Assembly: GCF_005886805.2 (NCBI RefSeq)
Contig: NZ_CP045430.1
Span: 1,178,001 to 1,242,000 of the forward strand
Direction: 5' to 3'
Length of the DNA: 64,000 nt
Source: Pseudoalteromonas rubra
GTDB lineage: Bacteria > Pseudomonadota > Gammaproteobacteria > Enterobacterales > Alteromonadaceae
Shown here: positions 45,964 to 54,841 of the stretch, piece by piece
How the letters are laid out: each line of letters opens with the position of its first letter
How positions within the stretch are numbered: position 1 is the stretch's first letter
Notes under the pieces: model-generated
The model's input: the letters and a program-made list of their open reading frames with translations, nothing else
Told to the model about the DNA's origin: nothing
The model's database searches: none
Position numbers and translations under genes: made by a program

Positions 45964-47427
45964 TCACTCCAACTCAAGCTTCGCTTTTTCAGTTAACTCG
46001 CTCGGTAATTCGCGAGACACTGAGACACCCAGCTCTTTAAACTCCGAAGCCTGTTTAATCAAGTTCCCTTTTCCGCTGTACAGCTGTGCCATGGCTTTAT
46101 CGTACCCTTCCCGAGCTTTATCAAGTTGTTTGCCAACGCTTTCTAAGCTATGTAAAAATGCATTTAGTTTGCTGTAAAATTTTTCAGCACGTAGCGCCAG
46201 TTCTTTACTGTGTTTACTCTGTTCTTCAAAACGCCATAACTGCTTGACGATATTCAGGCTCGTTAATAATGTTGTCGGCGTAGCAATCAATACTTTGTTC
46301 TCAAGCGCATACTGATATAAATCGGGTGCATATTTGATGGCCTCAACAAAAGCAGATTCAACCGGAATAAACATAATCACCACTTCTGGCGAATTCAATC
46401 CGGGTAAGCGCTCATAAGATTTATCCCCGAGCTCTTTTACCCTTGCCTTTACCGCTTCGACGTGAGCGACAATCGCCTGATTTGCGTCGCTATCTCGCTC
46501 TGCGTTTACGTAACGGGTATAAGCGTTCAGAGAGGTTTTAGCATCAACAACAAGATGACGTTCCTGGGGCAGATAAACAATCACATCGGGGCGATATTTG
46601 CCTTCTTCGGTAGAAAAACTCACTTCGCGCTGATAGTCATTACCCGGGCGCAAACCGGCACTATCCAGCACGTTCTCTAACATTAGTTCACCCCAATTAC
46701 CTTGAGTTTTCTTTTGCCCCTGTAACGCATTGGTAAGTTTGCTGGCCTGCTCGGTGATGGCCTGATTATTTGCCTGTAAGTGCAATAACTCGGTACGTAA
46801 CGCTGCTCTTTGTTTCAGCTCTTCGCTATGAATAGCCTCCATTTTATCCCGAAAGCCTTTAAGCTCTCCCTGAACGGGCTGTAATAATTGAGAAATTTTA
46901 TCCTGACTATGGCGAGCAAACTTTTCGCTTTTATCTTCAAAAATCTGTGTGGCCAGGTTTTCGAACTCCTGTTTAAGAACTAACTTAGACTGCTCCAGCT
47001 GTGCCAGCTGCGCATCAAAAGACTGCTGCTTCTGTACCAGCGTGGTTTTGACATCGGTTAGTTCAAGCTCAAGGCGATGCGCATAAGCTTGTGTATCCTG
47101 CGCCATGTCTTCAGCTTTTTGCCAGCGCGTCTGTAATTCGTTGATCTGGTTTTGCTTTTCAGCCAGTTTCGCTTGAAGCTGTTGGCAGTCTCCGTGTAGT
47201 TGCCAGTGTTGAGCCTGTGCCTGTTTTAGCTCATCGCTACGCAGCACGAGCTGCGCCTGTAACTGCTCGCTTTGCATCTCGAGCTGTTGCCGAAATGCCG
47301 TACTTCTCTGCCGAAACAAAAAATAGAGCGGAGCAAAAATACATGAAGCAAGTACTGCGCCCGTACCAAGCAAAGTAAAAATATGAGCAGGAGAGAGGGA
47401 GACCAAACTAGACCAAAACATAGGCAT
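45964..47427 (-). CDS. rmuC: RmuC family DNA recombination protein
   Basis: I place the start at the ATG at 47427 (MPMFWSSLVSLSP), preceded by AAGAGA; the frame extends 11 codons upstream. The ~487-residue protein has one N-terminal membrane helix, a long coiled coil (about 40-190) and the RmuC core with GNWGELMLENVLDSAG, REVSFSTEEGKYRPDVIVYL and DAKTSLNAYTRY. The core resembles a PD-(D/E)xK-type nuclease (PDVIVYL, DAK). RmuC limits inversions between short inverted repeats and has been linked to restriction of foreign DNA. Confidence 0.93.
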   Translation of the reverse strand: MPMFWSSLVSLSPAHIFTLLGTGAVLASCIFAPLYFLFRQRSTAFRQQLEMQSEQLQAQLVLRSDELKQAQAQHWQLHGDCQQLQAKLAEKQNQINELQTRWQKAEDMAQDTQAYAHRLELELTDVKTTLVQKQQSFDAQLAQLEQSKLVLKQEFENLATQIFEDKSEKFARHSQDKISQLLQPVQGELKGFRDKMEAIHSEELKQRAALRTELLHLQANNQAITEQASKLTNALQGQKKTQGNWGELMLENVLDSAGLRPGNDYQREVSFSTEEGKYRPDVIVYLPQERHLVVDAKTSLNAYTRYVNAERDSDANQAIVAHVEAVKARVKELGDKSYERLPGLNSPEVVIMFIPVESAFVEAIKYAPDLYQYALENKVLIATPTTLLTSLNIVKQLWRFEEQSKHSKELALRAEKFYSKLNAFLHSLESVGKQLDKAREGYDKAMAQLYSGKGNLIKQASEFKELGVSVSRELPSELTEKAKLELE

Positions 47428-47539
47428 TCTCTTGATGTGACTATGCTTAGATAATATCAATTACACAGCCTAAATGCCTATTATATTGTGCTTTTCTAGA
47501 AATTAGTTTTGACAAGATGCGGCGCATGCGCGCCGTCAT

Positions 47540-48232
47540 TTATGCGTCGAGCTGTTGCTCATTGAAGCGATAACCTGCACCATAGACTGATTCGACTATC
47601 TTGGGCGAACAATCGATTTGCTTTATCTTTTTTCGAATATTTTTGATGTGGCTATCGATAACGCGATCGGAGATATCAAAGTTATCGGGCTGAATATGGT
47701 CCAGGATTTGTTGACGCGAAAACACTCTGTTTGGAGACTGGTACAACATGGCAAACACATCGAATTCAACCTTAGTCAAAGACAGAGTATTGCCTTTGAT
47801 AGCCACAATAAGCTGATCAACATCGACTACAATTGCAGCTTCCTGAGAGACGCTAGGAGCGCCCTGACAGCGACGTAGTATCGCTTTGATGCGCATAACT
47901 AGTTCAGCGGCACTGAATGGCTTACAGACGTAATCATCGGCACCAAACTCCAACCCCTTCAAACGGTCTGCCTCAGATACCTTAGCGGTCAGCATAACGA
48001 TAGGGACCATAGAGAACTCACGGATCTGACGCATGCATTCAACACCATCCTGATTTGGCAGCATGATATCCATTAGAATGGCTTCCGGGTTGTTTGCTCT
48101 CACCCAGTCGACCACCAGCGCACCATCAGCAATATGAGAAATTTCGAATCCAGAAGCTTTAAAAAACAGCATTACCTGCTCTGCAATATCGTAATCATCC
48201 TCAACGATAAGAATATGGTGCTTAGAAGTCAT
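47540..48232 (-). CDS. OmpR/PhoB-type response regulator
   Basis: The 230-residue protein has a receiver domain with the acidic pocket EDD (11-13), phospho-acceptor Asp55 in AILMDIMLPNQDG, Thr82 and Lys104 (YVCKPFS). A C-terminal winged helix follows (LTKVEFDVFAMLYQSPNRVFSRQQILD and GYRFNEQ). No kinase gene is adjacent. The TPR histidine kinase at 40.6-42.7 kb is the nearest candidate partner, and the IS element now lies between them. Its ATG directly follows the stop codon of the 88-residue upstream gene, so the two are co-translated. Confidence 0.92.
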   Translation of the reverse strand: MTSKHHILIVEDDYDIAEQVMLFFKASGFEISHIADGALVVDWVRANNPEAILMDIMLPNQDGVECMRQIREFSMVPIVMLTAKVSEADRLKGLEFGADDYVCKPFSAAELVMRIKAILRRCQGAPSVSQEAAIVVDVDQLIVAIKGNTLSLTKVEFDVFAMLYQSPNRVFSRQQILDHIQPDNFDISDRVIDSHIKNIRKKIKQIDCSPKIVESVYGAGYRFNEQQLDA

Positions 48233-48499
48233 TTAGCCTCTCGATTTAGCCTTAAGTTGTGAAAGCTGCCTTTTAACCTGACCTTTTAATTTATCCGACA
48301 GTGTTTCGTCAAACAGCAGCATGGTCAGAATACTCGCCAGATCTTCTGAACTGGCTACCTCATTCAGTAGATCATAATCACACTGTGACTGAGGTTCAAT
48401 AAAGTTTAACTGTGAAATTGAATTTTCGTAGCACAACATAGCTCGCCCCTTGAGTCCATCACGTCCTAATTCGCCAATATGGTCATTAAAGTAAAACAA
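48233..48499 (-). CDS. Small hypothetical protein upstream of the response regulator
   Basis: The 88-residue acidic, helical protein (LLNEVASSEDLASILTMLLFDETLSDKLK) ends exactly before the ATG of the response regulator, with TAA adjacent to ATG. It has no signal or membrane segment and no family that I recognise. The tight coupling suggests a modulator of the regulator, which is inference. Confidence 0.6.
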   Translation of the reverse strand: MFYFNDHIGELGRDGLKGRAMLCYENSISQLNFIEPQSQCDYDLLNEVASSEDLASILTMLLFDETLSDKLKGQVKRQLSQLKAKSRG

Positions 48500-48529
48500 T
48501 ATGGATCAAATATGGAACAGCTTAAAAAT

Positions 48530-48563
48530 GCGCAAAAAAAAGCCGGTTAACAGTTAACCGGCT
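48530..48563 (-). terminator. Terminator of the SNF2 helicase gene
   Basis: AGCCGGTTAA-CAG-TTAACCGGCT is a perfect 10-base stem. On the minus strand it is followed by a run of seven or more T. Confidence 0.88.
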
Positions 48564-48677
48564 CGATACAATACTTGTATTTAATAGGGGGAAATCAACA
48601 ATATGCTTACTACACACTAGGCGTTAACAACAAGCATAATGATAGACCTCACCGGGTTCTAAAAAGTTCAGAAAAAA

Positions 48678-51600
48678 TTAGTTTTTTATCATTTCGAGCA
48701 TTTGCGCTTCATTGAACTGGGTCAAATTCACTCCAGCATCGGCAAATAATGCATCGACCAACGCCTGCTTGTCTTTTTGCATTTGATAGACCTTCTGCTC
48801 AATCGAGTTAGCAATGATCAGCTTATAGACGAATACAGGCTTATCCTGGCCAATTCGATAGGCTCTGTCTGTTGCCTGATTCTCAACGGCAGGGTTCCAC
48901 CAGGGATCAAAATGGATCACAGTATCTGCCTGAGTCAGGTTCAGACCCGTTCCACCCGCTTTTAGGCTGATCAGGAAAACATCGACCTCTCCTTCAGTGA
49001 ACTTTGCAATCACCTTGTCCCGCTGGCGCGTTTGCCCCGTAAGCATAGTGAACGGGATGTTTAACCCGTCACAATGGCTGGCTATCATATCGAGTACACT
49101 GGTAAACTGGCTGAAAATAATCACCTTACGACCTTCTTCGAGGAAAATCGGTAAGTGGCCAGACAACCAATCGAACTTTGCACTGTTAAATGAGCGCGTT
49201 TTGTCTACGAGGCTTGGATGACAGCAGATCTGACGAAGCTTTAATAATGCATCCAAAAAAGCCAGTTTGCTGCGCTCTACACCTTGCTCTTTGAACAAAT
49301 CAAGTAAACTAGACTCAACTTTAGCCTGAACCTGGTGGTACATATCAGCCTGATCACCGCTAAATTCAAGCTTCTTAACCAACTCTGTTTTCGCTGGCAA
49401 CTCACGCACAACCTCAGACTTCGTCCGACGCAAAATAAAAGGCGCAATCAGAGACTGTAGCTCTTTCGCGCGCCGGGTATCATTTTCTTTCTCAATGGGA
49501 TGCTGAAAATAATGCTTAAATTGTTGTTTTGTACCCAGTACATCTGGCATCACAAAGTCGAGCAGCGATTTAAGTTCGAGCAAATTATTCTCAACAGGAG
49601 TACCACTGAGACACAGCTTAAACTCCGCGGACAGTTGTTTAACACACTTGGAGATTTGCGCCGTCTCATTTTTGATATACTGCGCTTCGTCGAGCACAAT
49701 AGAGTCAAACTCCAGCTCGGAATAGTGCGCCAAGTCGCGCTTTAGTAACGGGTAAGTGGTAATGATAAACCGTGCGTTAGCCACCTGGTTGAGTTGTTTG
49801 TCGCGCTGAGCACCATGCACCGTCAACAAGGGAAGATGGGGCGCAAAGCGACGGAATTCGTTTTGCCAGTTACCGACCAAACTGGTTGGACACACTATCA
49901 GAGAAGGTTTTGTCACCAGAGTGTTGTGCTGGGAAATGAAATAAGCAATCACCTGGAGGGTTTTGCCCAGACCCATGTCGTCGGCAAGGATCCCCCCAAG
50001 CTGATGTCGGTTCAGGAACCTTAACCAATCAACGCCCTGAACCTGATAATCACGTAGCGTGAAATATTCACCCGTGCCAGATACTCCCTTAGCGTCAGTC
50101 GTCTCAGGTCTACTCAGCTCCTCCAGGTAATCAAGCAGACGCGGATCGTCTGATACACTTTGAACTGCCGTGAGATCAAACAGCTTACTTGCGTAGGAGA
50201 GCGGGAACTTGAACTGGGAGCTTGAAAGGTAATAGCTAAACCGGGCTTTAAGCTGTAATAATTCATCGTAAACCGCTTTAGGGATAGCATAAAATTGTTC
50301 TGCGATATTGATGTACTGGTAAACATTAGCCAGAGAATTCACTTCATGAGACGGTACTTTGTCCCAATCAAGCGTAACCAGTTTGTCATCGAACAACACA
50401 CGGCCAATAACATGATGTTTTTTATCCCGTTTAAGCACCAAGGTCACTTTTGGGGTTAATACCGGACGGCCGCCTTGTAGTTCATCAACCTGCCATAGCT
50501 TACTTTGCAGGTAGGGGCGGACTTCGCTATTAAACCAATGATATGTAACATCATCATCATGTGGCAGTACAAAGTGGTTTTGCTGTGCTGAAAACCCAAG
50601 CCCATTCAGCATTTTTTCACAACGATTCAGTTGTTTGGCTTTTGAATAACGGCCTTCTTTATCGAGCAGAGACAATGCCAGCTTCAACGGGGCACCAGGC
50701 TCAATGCTCAATTTAGCAACCAATTTATCTTTGTTTACCAGGTGTTCGTGCCCCTGAGGCGGTGGGACTATGTTATCGGCGAAGACATCCTGAAAGCGTT
50801 TTATCACTGCTTCAATCTTTGTCGCGTTGATAAGCGGCATGGTATGCAAATGCGCAATTTCCTGAGCACTTAACTCAGATTCAATTCGCCCCAAAACCAT
50901 ATTCTCAGTATCCAGATAAACAGGCGGATCGGTTTTTATCAGTTGCCACTGTTCTACTCCGGTTAAATGACTGGTGAGGCGATATTCGTCTCGCTCCTGT
51001 TCCCAATCAAACTCCAGATGCTGCTTGTGGCCAAATGTCAGAGGCTTACGACTGCTTTGATAGAAACAACGCTTACTCTGCACTAACTGCTGCAACGCAG
51101 AAAATCCCCAACTCCCGGAGAGTTCGAAGTGACCGGGTGTATTTTGCGAGCGGATCCAAGAAAATAATCTGAAATCGCTCTCCAATATATCCTTTGGCGG
51201 CACCTGGCTGTTTAGTTGATGTTCGGTGAGTGCACGACCGAGCGGATATACTCCATCCGGTTTTTGTGGTGTGGTCTTAGGATTAACCAACAACTCATTT
51301 CCACGTGATTCAAGCACAAATAACAATACGTTGGTTACATCAAGATCATTGGCCTGTTGTAGTTGAGCCAGCTCATTAAACCAATCATTGACCAGATAAG
51401 ACTCACCAAAGCCGCCTGAATGATCAATTTTTAACTTAAGCAATACTGCTGCGATATGACGACACTTCGGATTGTTAGAACACGTACATTGTGCCTCTAC
51501 GGATGGGGTACCCTTGACTTGTTCAATCTTAATATGCTGAGTGAAGGTGTTGCCAAAATTGCCCATGACCTGAGCGTCAATTTTTGTAAAATCTTCAGAG

Positions 51601-51773
51601 TGCTCTAAAAAGCAGATCTGCTCGTCGTGCAAATACTGTTTGGCCTTGCTTAACAAGGCAGCATTAAAATACTGTTTGAGGAATCGCTCTGACAATGGAA
51701 ACTGAGTCGATTGTTCCTGCTTAATTTCCTCAAATAGTGCTAGAAGTTGCTCTTTAGATAACTGCGAAGACAT
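48678..51773 (-). CDS. SWIM zinc-finger SNF2-family helicase
   Basis: The 1031-residue protein has an N-terminal SWIM zinc finger (CTCSNNPKCRHIAAVLL, CxC...CxH, near residue 95). The SNF2 ATPase has ILADDMGLGKTLQ (motif I), VLDEAQYIKN (motif II), LSGTPVENN (motif III) and, in the second lobe, LISLKAGGTGLNLTQAD and QATDRAYRIGQ (motif VI). Such proteins translocate on double-stranded DNA and remodel bound protein, perhaps RNA polymerase or repair complexes. The exact role in bacteria is not established. There is no neighbouring methyltransferase or nuclease, so it is unlikely to be a DISARM or restriction component. Confidence 0.92.
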   Translation of the reverse strand: MSSQLSKEQLLALFEEIKQEQSTQFPLSERFLKQYFNAALLSKAKQYLHDEQICFLEHSEDFTKIDAQVMGNFGNTFTQHIKIEQVKGTPSVEAQCTCSNNPKCRHIAAVLLKLKIDHSGGFGESYLVNDWFNELAQLQQANDLDVTNVLLFVLESRGNELLVNPKTTPQKPDGVYPLGRALTEHQLNSQVPPKDILESDFRLFSWIRSQNTPGHFELSGSWGFSALQQLVQSKRCFYQSSRKPLTFGHKQHLEFDWEQERDEYRLTSHLTGVEQWQLIKTDPPVYLDTENMVLGRIESELSAQEIAHLHTMPLINATKIEAVIKRFQDVFADNIVPPPQGHEHLVNKDKLVAKLSIEPGAPLKLALSLLDKEGRYSKAKQLNRCEKMLNGLGFSAQQNHFVLPHDDDVTYHWFNSEVRPYLQSKLWQVDELQGGRPVLTPKVTLVLKRDKKHHVIGRVLFDDKLVTLDWDKVPSHEVNSLANVYQYINIAEQFYAIPKAVYDELLQLKARFSYYLSSSQFKFPLSYASKLFDLTAVQSVSDDPRLLDYLEELSRPETTDAKGVSGTGEYFTLRDYQVQGVDWLRFLNRHQLGGILADDMGLGKTLQVIAYFISQHNTLVTKPSLIVCPTSLVGNWQNEFRRFAPHLPLLTVHGAQRDKQLNQVANARFIITTYPLLKRDLAHYSELEFDSIVLDEAQYIKNETAQISKCVKQLSAEFKLCLSGTPVENNLLELKSLLDFVMPDVLGTKQQFKHYFQHPIEKENDTRRAKELQSLIAPFILRRTKSEVVRELPAKTELVKKLEFSGDQADMYHQVQAKVESSLLDLFKEQGVERSKLAFLDALLKLRQICCHPSLVDKTRSFNSAKFDWLSGHLPIFLEEGRKVIIFSQFTSVLDMIASHCDGLNIPFTMLTGQTRQRDKVIAKFTEGEVDVFLISLKAGGTGLNLTQADTVIHFDPWWNPAVENQATDRAYRIGQDKPVFVYKLIIANSIEQKVYQMQKDKQALVDALFADAGVNLTQFNEAQMLEMIKN

Positions 51774-51897
51774 TCGTTTACAATAAAAAAGACGTAAAAG
51801 AGCAGTATATGAAATTACGTATTTGAGCTAAAGGGGCAAATGGCGATAAATTGGGAAAAAGTGACTGGTTGGATGACAACTGTATCGGGAAAGTACG

Positions 51898-51923
51898 AAA
51901 AACGGCCGATAAATCCGGCCGTT
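51898..51923 (-). terminator. parAB terminator
   Basis: AACGGCC (51901) pairs with GGCCGTT (51917). On the minus strand it is followed by TTTTTCG, just past the parB stop codon. Confidence 0.8.
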
Positions 51924-51928
51924 AGTGA

Positions 51929-52891
51929 CTAATTGAAACTTGCGAGCAATTTCTCTAATTGTTCCAGGCGTTTTTCTGTAATCACACGATCGTCAATTTT
52001 TACAGTAATAGCGCCACTTTTAATGTTTTTTTGCACTTTGACATAGTCATTCTCAAGTAACGCGACGTTTCTGGCTTCAGCCTTGGAAAAGGTTGTCAGA
52101 TAGTTGGTAAGTAACACAGCACGCTTTTCATCGCTAACCATTTCTGTTGTGAGTTTATCAGAGTCGTATTCAGCCACTTTCTGTTTAAAGGCTTCGTTAT
52201 GCTCCTGAATCGCCGCAATGAGCTTTTTGGCAGCTTCCCGACCTAAGTGATTTGCTGTTGGATAGAGGCTCACTACATCAACTGGAATTTGCTCATAGGC
52301 TTTTAACGAATCTGCAATGGCTGTGTGAGACAACCCTTCAATCGCTGCAATCTCTCGATATGAACCTTTCTTTCCTTGCCGAATTAGCGCCTGTTTAGTC
52401 TGAGAAAATGCTTTTCCCTGTTCCCACAAACTGGGTGCGATATATTGATCTGAAGAGACAGAAAGCACTTTCGCATCTTCGTCGGTAAAATCCGCTGAAG
52501 TTAAAATTACATAATCAGCACCACCCAATAAGCAGGCTTTTCTGCGTCTGGAGCCCGATAAAACTTCATGCACAGAACCTTTTTCCCAACATAAGGCTGG
52601 ATGCAAATTACGCTTATCAGACTGTATAGCTGGCAAAATATCAGCAACTGAACGCTCATTCAGTAATGTTTGGTCACGACGATTATCACCATACACTTTT
52701 GTGATCTGATCAATCTCATTGTGTTTGATCACTTTACAGATCAGGGTGATCGTCCTGTTTGGATCGCTAGGAGCCGGCATAGTGATCACATCGCCAACTT
52801 TGGCCTGATCTAAAAGATCATCCAGGCTACTTCCTTCAACGGGAGTTGCAAATGGGTCGATGCGTGTGTCGTTTTTACGTTTTCTAGCCAT
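51929..52891 (-). CDS. parB: ParB-type partition protein
   Basis: The 320-residue protein has the ParB/Sulfiredoxin-like CTP-binding region (AILPAIQSDKRNLHPALCW, GSRRRKACLLGG with the Arg-rich box) and a central helix-turn-helix (YREIAAIEGLSHTAIADSL). A C-terminal dimerisation part follows (EKRLEQLEKLLASFN). Its size is that of P1 ParB and F SopB. It binds a centromere (parS/sopC-like) and stimulates ParA. It starts 16 bases after parA. I could not identify its centromere with certainty. Confidence 0.93.
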   Translation of the reverse strand: MARKRKNDTRIDPFATPVEGSSLDDLLDQAKVGDVITMPAPSDPNRTITLICKVIKHNEIDQITKVYGDNRRDQTLLNERSVADILPAIQSDKRNLHPALCWEKGSVHEVLSGSRRRKACLLGGADYVILTSADFTDEDAKVLSVSSDQYIAPSLWEQGKAFSQTKQALIRQGKKGSYREIAAIEGLSHTAIADSLKAYEQIPVDVVSLYPTANHLGREAAKKLIAAIQEHNEAFKQKVAEYDSDKLTTEMVSDEKRAVLLTNYLTTFSKAEARNVALLENDYVKVQKNIKSGAITVKIDDRVITEKRLEQLEKLLASFN

Positions 52892-52907
52892 GAAATAGTT
52901 TACCTGC

Positions 52908-54140
52908 TTACTGATCGAGAGATGACTGAGTTGAAGGCCAATTTGAACGGATCAACATCTCAAGTTCATCGACCACGTCTTTAATATTTTCCTGAGATTT
53001 GATCAGAGACTCACGACTTGCCAATGAATCTGACGTTTTCTGATCGAATATCGTATTGAACGAAGAGGAACTCGCTGTAATCGCTGAGCTATGGTTGATA
53101 GGATAACTCATTACCTGACGGCCAAAGGCACTACGCACATCTTTGACGATGTCACGCTGAGAATGGTTACCTTTAACATAATTGGTTACCAGGAATTGCA
53201 TAAAATCCCAGCCTTCATGTCCAAGCGCAGCAACTGTATGGTAAATCTCACCCAATCGTTTTAGATACTTATTATTTGCATCAAAGTCGACGGCTTCTGG
53301 ATGTACAGGTATCAACATAGCTGTAGACGCCATCAATGCATTGTAGAACATGAAATTAAGAGAAGGAGCAGTATCTATCAGGATAATATCAAATTGCTCT
53401 GAAACTGGCTCTATGACTTTCTCCTTCAATTTATGATAGTGACGAGTCTGAGCATAGCTTGATGATTCTTTTAGTTCAGTGGCGGTCTCATGCTCAAAAT
53501 AAAAATCATCCATGCCTGACGGTAAAACGCGAATATTAGGAATGTGTGTTTCTCTAAATGCATCTGACACCAACTGGTCCCATGTTTCATCTTCATCAAG
53601 TTCAATACAATCTCGCATTAGATCACCTACGGTGATGGGCTCAGGATCTTGTGAAGGAAAAAAGCTTGATGATGATCCTTGGGGATCAAGATCAATGATC
53701 CCAATACGGTATCGCTTGATATTTGTTGTCGCTAAGGCTGCTGCGATATTGACAAGACTGGTTGTTTTACCACAACCACCTTTTAAACTATTGATGACGA
53801 TAACTTGAAGTTTGTCGTCTGATTTTCTGTGATCAGCTTGGATCCCTAAGATTTCAGCCATTGAAAAAATATTAGCCAATGTATAGGCATAATGACCATT
53901 TGCCCCTTTTTGAATTGCTAAATGGTCAAAATCGCCTTGATCATGGCGTCTTTTTAGTGTTCTGTTGTTTACACCAAGTAAGTCTGCTGCTGCTTTTTGC
54001 GTATAAGTGCGAAGTTCTTTATCTTCGCTTTTAAGATGTGCACGATAATGCTGAATTCGGCCTTCAAGGGACTTTTCAGCTACTTCAGCGGTTGCTTTCA
54101 GCAGCCGATAGGTTGAGAGCGCATTGCTATTGATAGACAT
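52908..54140 (-). CDS. parA: ParA-type partition ATPase with N-terminal HTH (type Ia)
   Basis: The 410-residue protein has a helix-turn-helix near residues 50-66 (AADLLGVNNRTLKRRH), then a deviant Walker A (KGGCGKTTSLVNIAAAL), Walker A' IGIIDLDPQGSSS and Walker B FDIILIDTAPSLNFM. The HTH and length place it with P1 ParA and F SopA, which also repress their own operon. It segregates the replicon by ATP-dependent patterning on the nucleoid. AAGGAAA lies 9 bases before the ATG. It is divergent from rep, so partition and replication are controlled from one intergenic region. Confidence 0.95.
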   Translation of the reverse strand: MSINSNALSTYRLLKATAEVAEKSLEGRIQHYRAHLKSEDKELRTYTQKAAADLLGVNNRTLKRRHDQGDFDHLAIQKGANGHYAYTLANIFSMAEILGIQADHRKSDDKLQVIVINSLKGGCGKTTSLVNIAAALATTNIKRYRIGIIDLDPQGSSSSFFPSQDPEPITVGDLMRDCIELDEDETWDQLVSDAFRETHIPNIRVLPSGMDDFYFEHETATELKESSSYAQTRHYHKLKEKVIEPVSEQFDIILIDTAPSLNFMFYNALMASTAMLIPVHPEAVDFDANNKYLKRLGEIYHTVAALGHEGWDFMQFLVTNYVKGNHSQRDIVKDVRSAFGRQVMSYPINHSSAITASSSSFNTIFDQKTSDSLASRESLIKSQENIKDVVDELEMLIRSNWPSTQSSLDQ

Positions 54141-54168
54141 ACGTTATTTCCTTCAAATGATGGTTATT

Positions 54169-54197
54169 ATTATAATGTCCATTACTTTTGCAGTAAA
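54169..54197 (-). promoter_or_regulatory. parAB promoter
   Basis: On the minus strand TTTACT (54192-54197) and TATAAT (54169-54174) are separated by exactly 17 bases. The parA ATG lies about 30 bases downstream. Confidence 0.7.
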
Positions 54198-54399
54198 CAT
54201 AAAAAAACAAAGACATCTATATTGATAGCTTACTTAAAGAATAAATAAATAAGATTAGAATTGGTTAGATCTATAGGTATTAAAGGTTAGAAGGGTTTAA
54301 TACGATGGTATCTATTTGTTTTTATTGAATATATTGGCATTGGAGTGGATCACAATAATACTTGGTTAAGATCAGATCCTTGTGTACTCATAGATCGTG

Positions 54400-54411
54400 T
54401 TTTTACCAACC
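54400..54411 (+). promoter_or_regulatory. Rep-type box in the origin
   Basis: TTTTTACCAACC, preceded by GATCGTG. A second box, ATTTTACTAAGT, lies at 54483-54494 in the same orientation. Both match the boxes at 40.4 kb and in the rep operator. Confidence 0.6.
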
Positions 54412-54452
54412 TTATTTTCAAAACTTCTCATGCTCACAGTTTACACACAGAG

Positions 54453-54461
54453 TTATCCACT
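54453..54461 (+). promoter_or_regulatory. DnaA box
   Basis: TTATCCACT, one base off the best DnaA box. A related TTATACACT lies at 54507. Confidence 0.6.
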
Positions 54462-54600
54462 TTTAATGGTGCGCAGATCTATATTTTACTAAGTAATTTC
54501 ATGAAGTTATACACTTTTGTTAGATCCTTAGCTGATTTTAATAGGTAAGGATCTGATCTCTACTTGGCATAGATCGGATCCTTACTAGCTGGATTGTGTT

Positions 54601-54609
54601 TTATCCACA
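54601..54609 (+). promoter_or_regulatory. DnaA box (perfect)
   Basis: TTATCCACA, identical to the strongest E. coli DnaA site, lies in the middle of the GATC-rich origin region. Confidence 0.75.
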
Positions 54610-54686
54610 ACGACTCAAAGATACGATGATTTTTGGCCGAATTGAACATGAAATCCAGTACGTGTAAGCAGATTTTGAGCAGTAGT

Positions 54687-54695
54687 TGGTATAAT
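54687..54695 (+). promoter_or_regulatory. rep promoter (extended -10)
   Basis: TGGTATAAT is a perfect extended -10 element. The inverted Rep-box operator lies 20 bases downstream, between promoter and gene. Confidence 0.65.
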
Positions 54696-54714
54696 ATGGA
54701 TCCAAAATCATGTC

Positions 54715-54777
54715 TAAGTTAGTAAAAAAATGATCTCATCTTGGTTTTTTTGTCCAGATCACTTTTTTACTAACTTA
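54715..54777. promoter_or_regulatory. Inverted-repeat operator of rep
   Basis: Two 22-base arms (54715-54736 and 54756-54777) are reverse complements at 21 of 22 positions, with a 19-base centre. Each arm contains a full Rep box (TTTTTACTAACT) and a GATC. An inverted pair of iteron-like boxes before a rep gene is the usual operator bound by Rep dimers for self-repression. Confidence 0.8.
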
Positions 54778-54841
54778 AACAATTAACTTTTGATCGTGAA
54801 TGTGTTGTCATTAACCGTCACAAAATTCTGGAAGTAATAAA

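Larger units (their letters stand above)
54141..54841. other. Replication origin region of the second replicon (ori)
   Basis: This 700-base AT-rich gap between divergent parA and rep holds an unusual set of signals. Fourteen or more GATC sites lie between about 54270 and 54800, several in AGATC-type repeats, including the inverted pair GTAAGGATCTGATCT (54545) and AGATCGGATCCTTAC (54571). There are DnaA boxes TTATCCACT (54453) and TTATCCACA (54601), Rep-type boxes at 54400 and 54483, and an inverted Rep-box pair before rep. Dense GATC with DnaA boxes and iterons is the pattern of P1-like and Vibrio ori2-like origins controlled by Dam and SeqA. The origin function is inferred. Confidence 0.82.

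Noticed and set aside
48678..51773. SNF2 helicase as part of a defence system
   Set aside because: No methyltransferase, nuclease or phospholipase D gene is adjacent, and single SWIM-SNF2 genes are common chromosomal genes.
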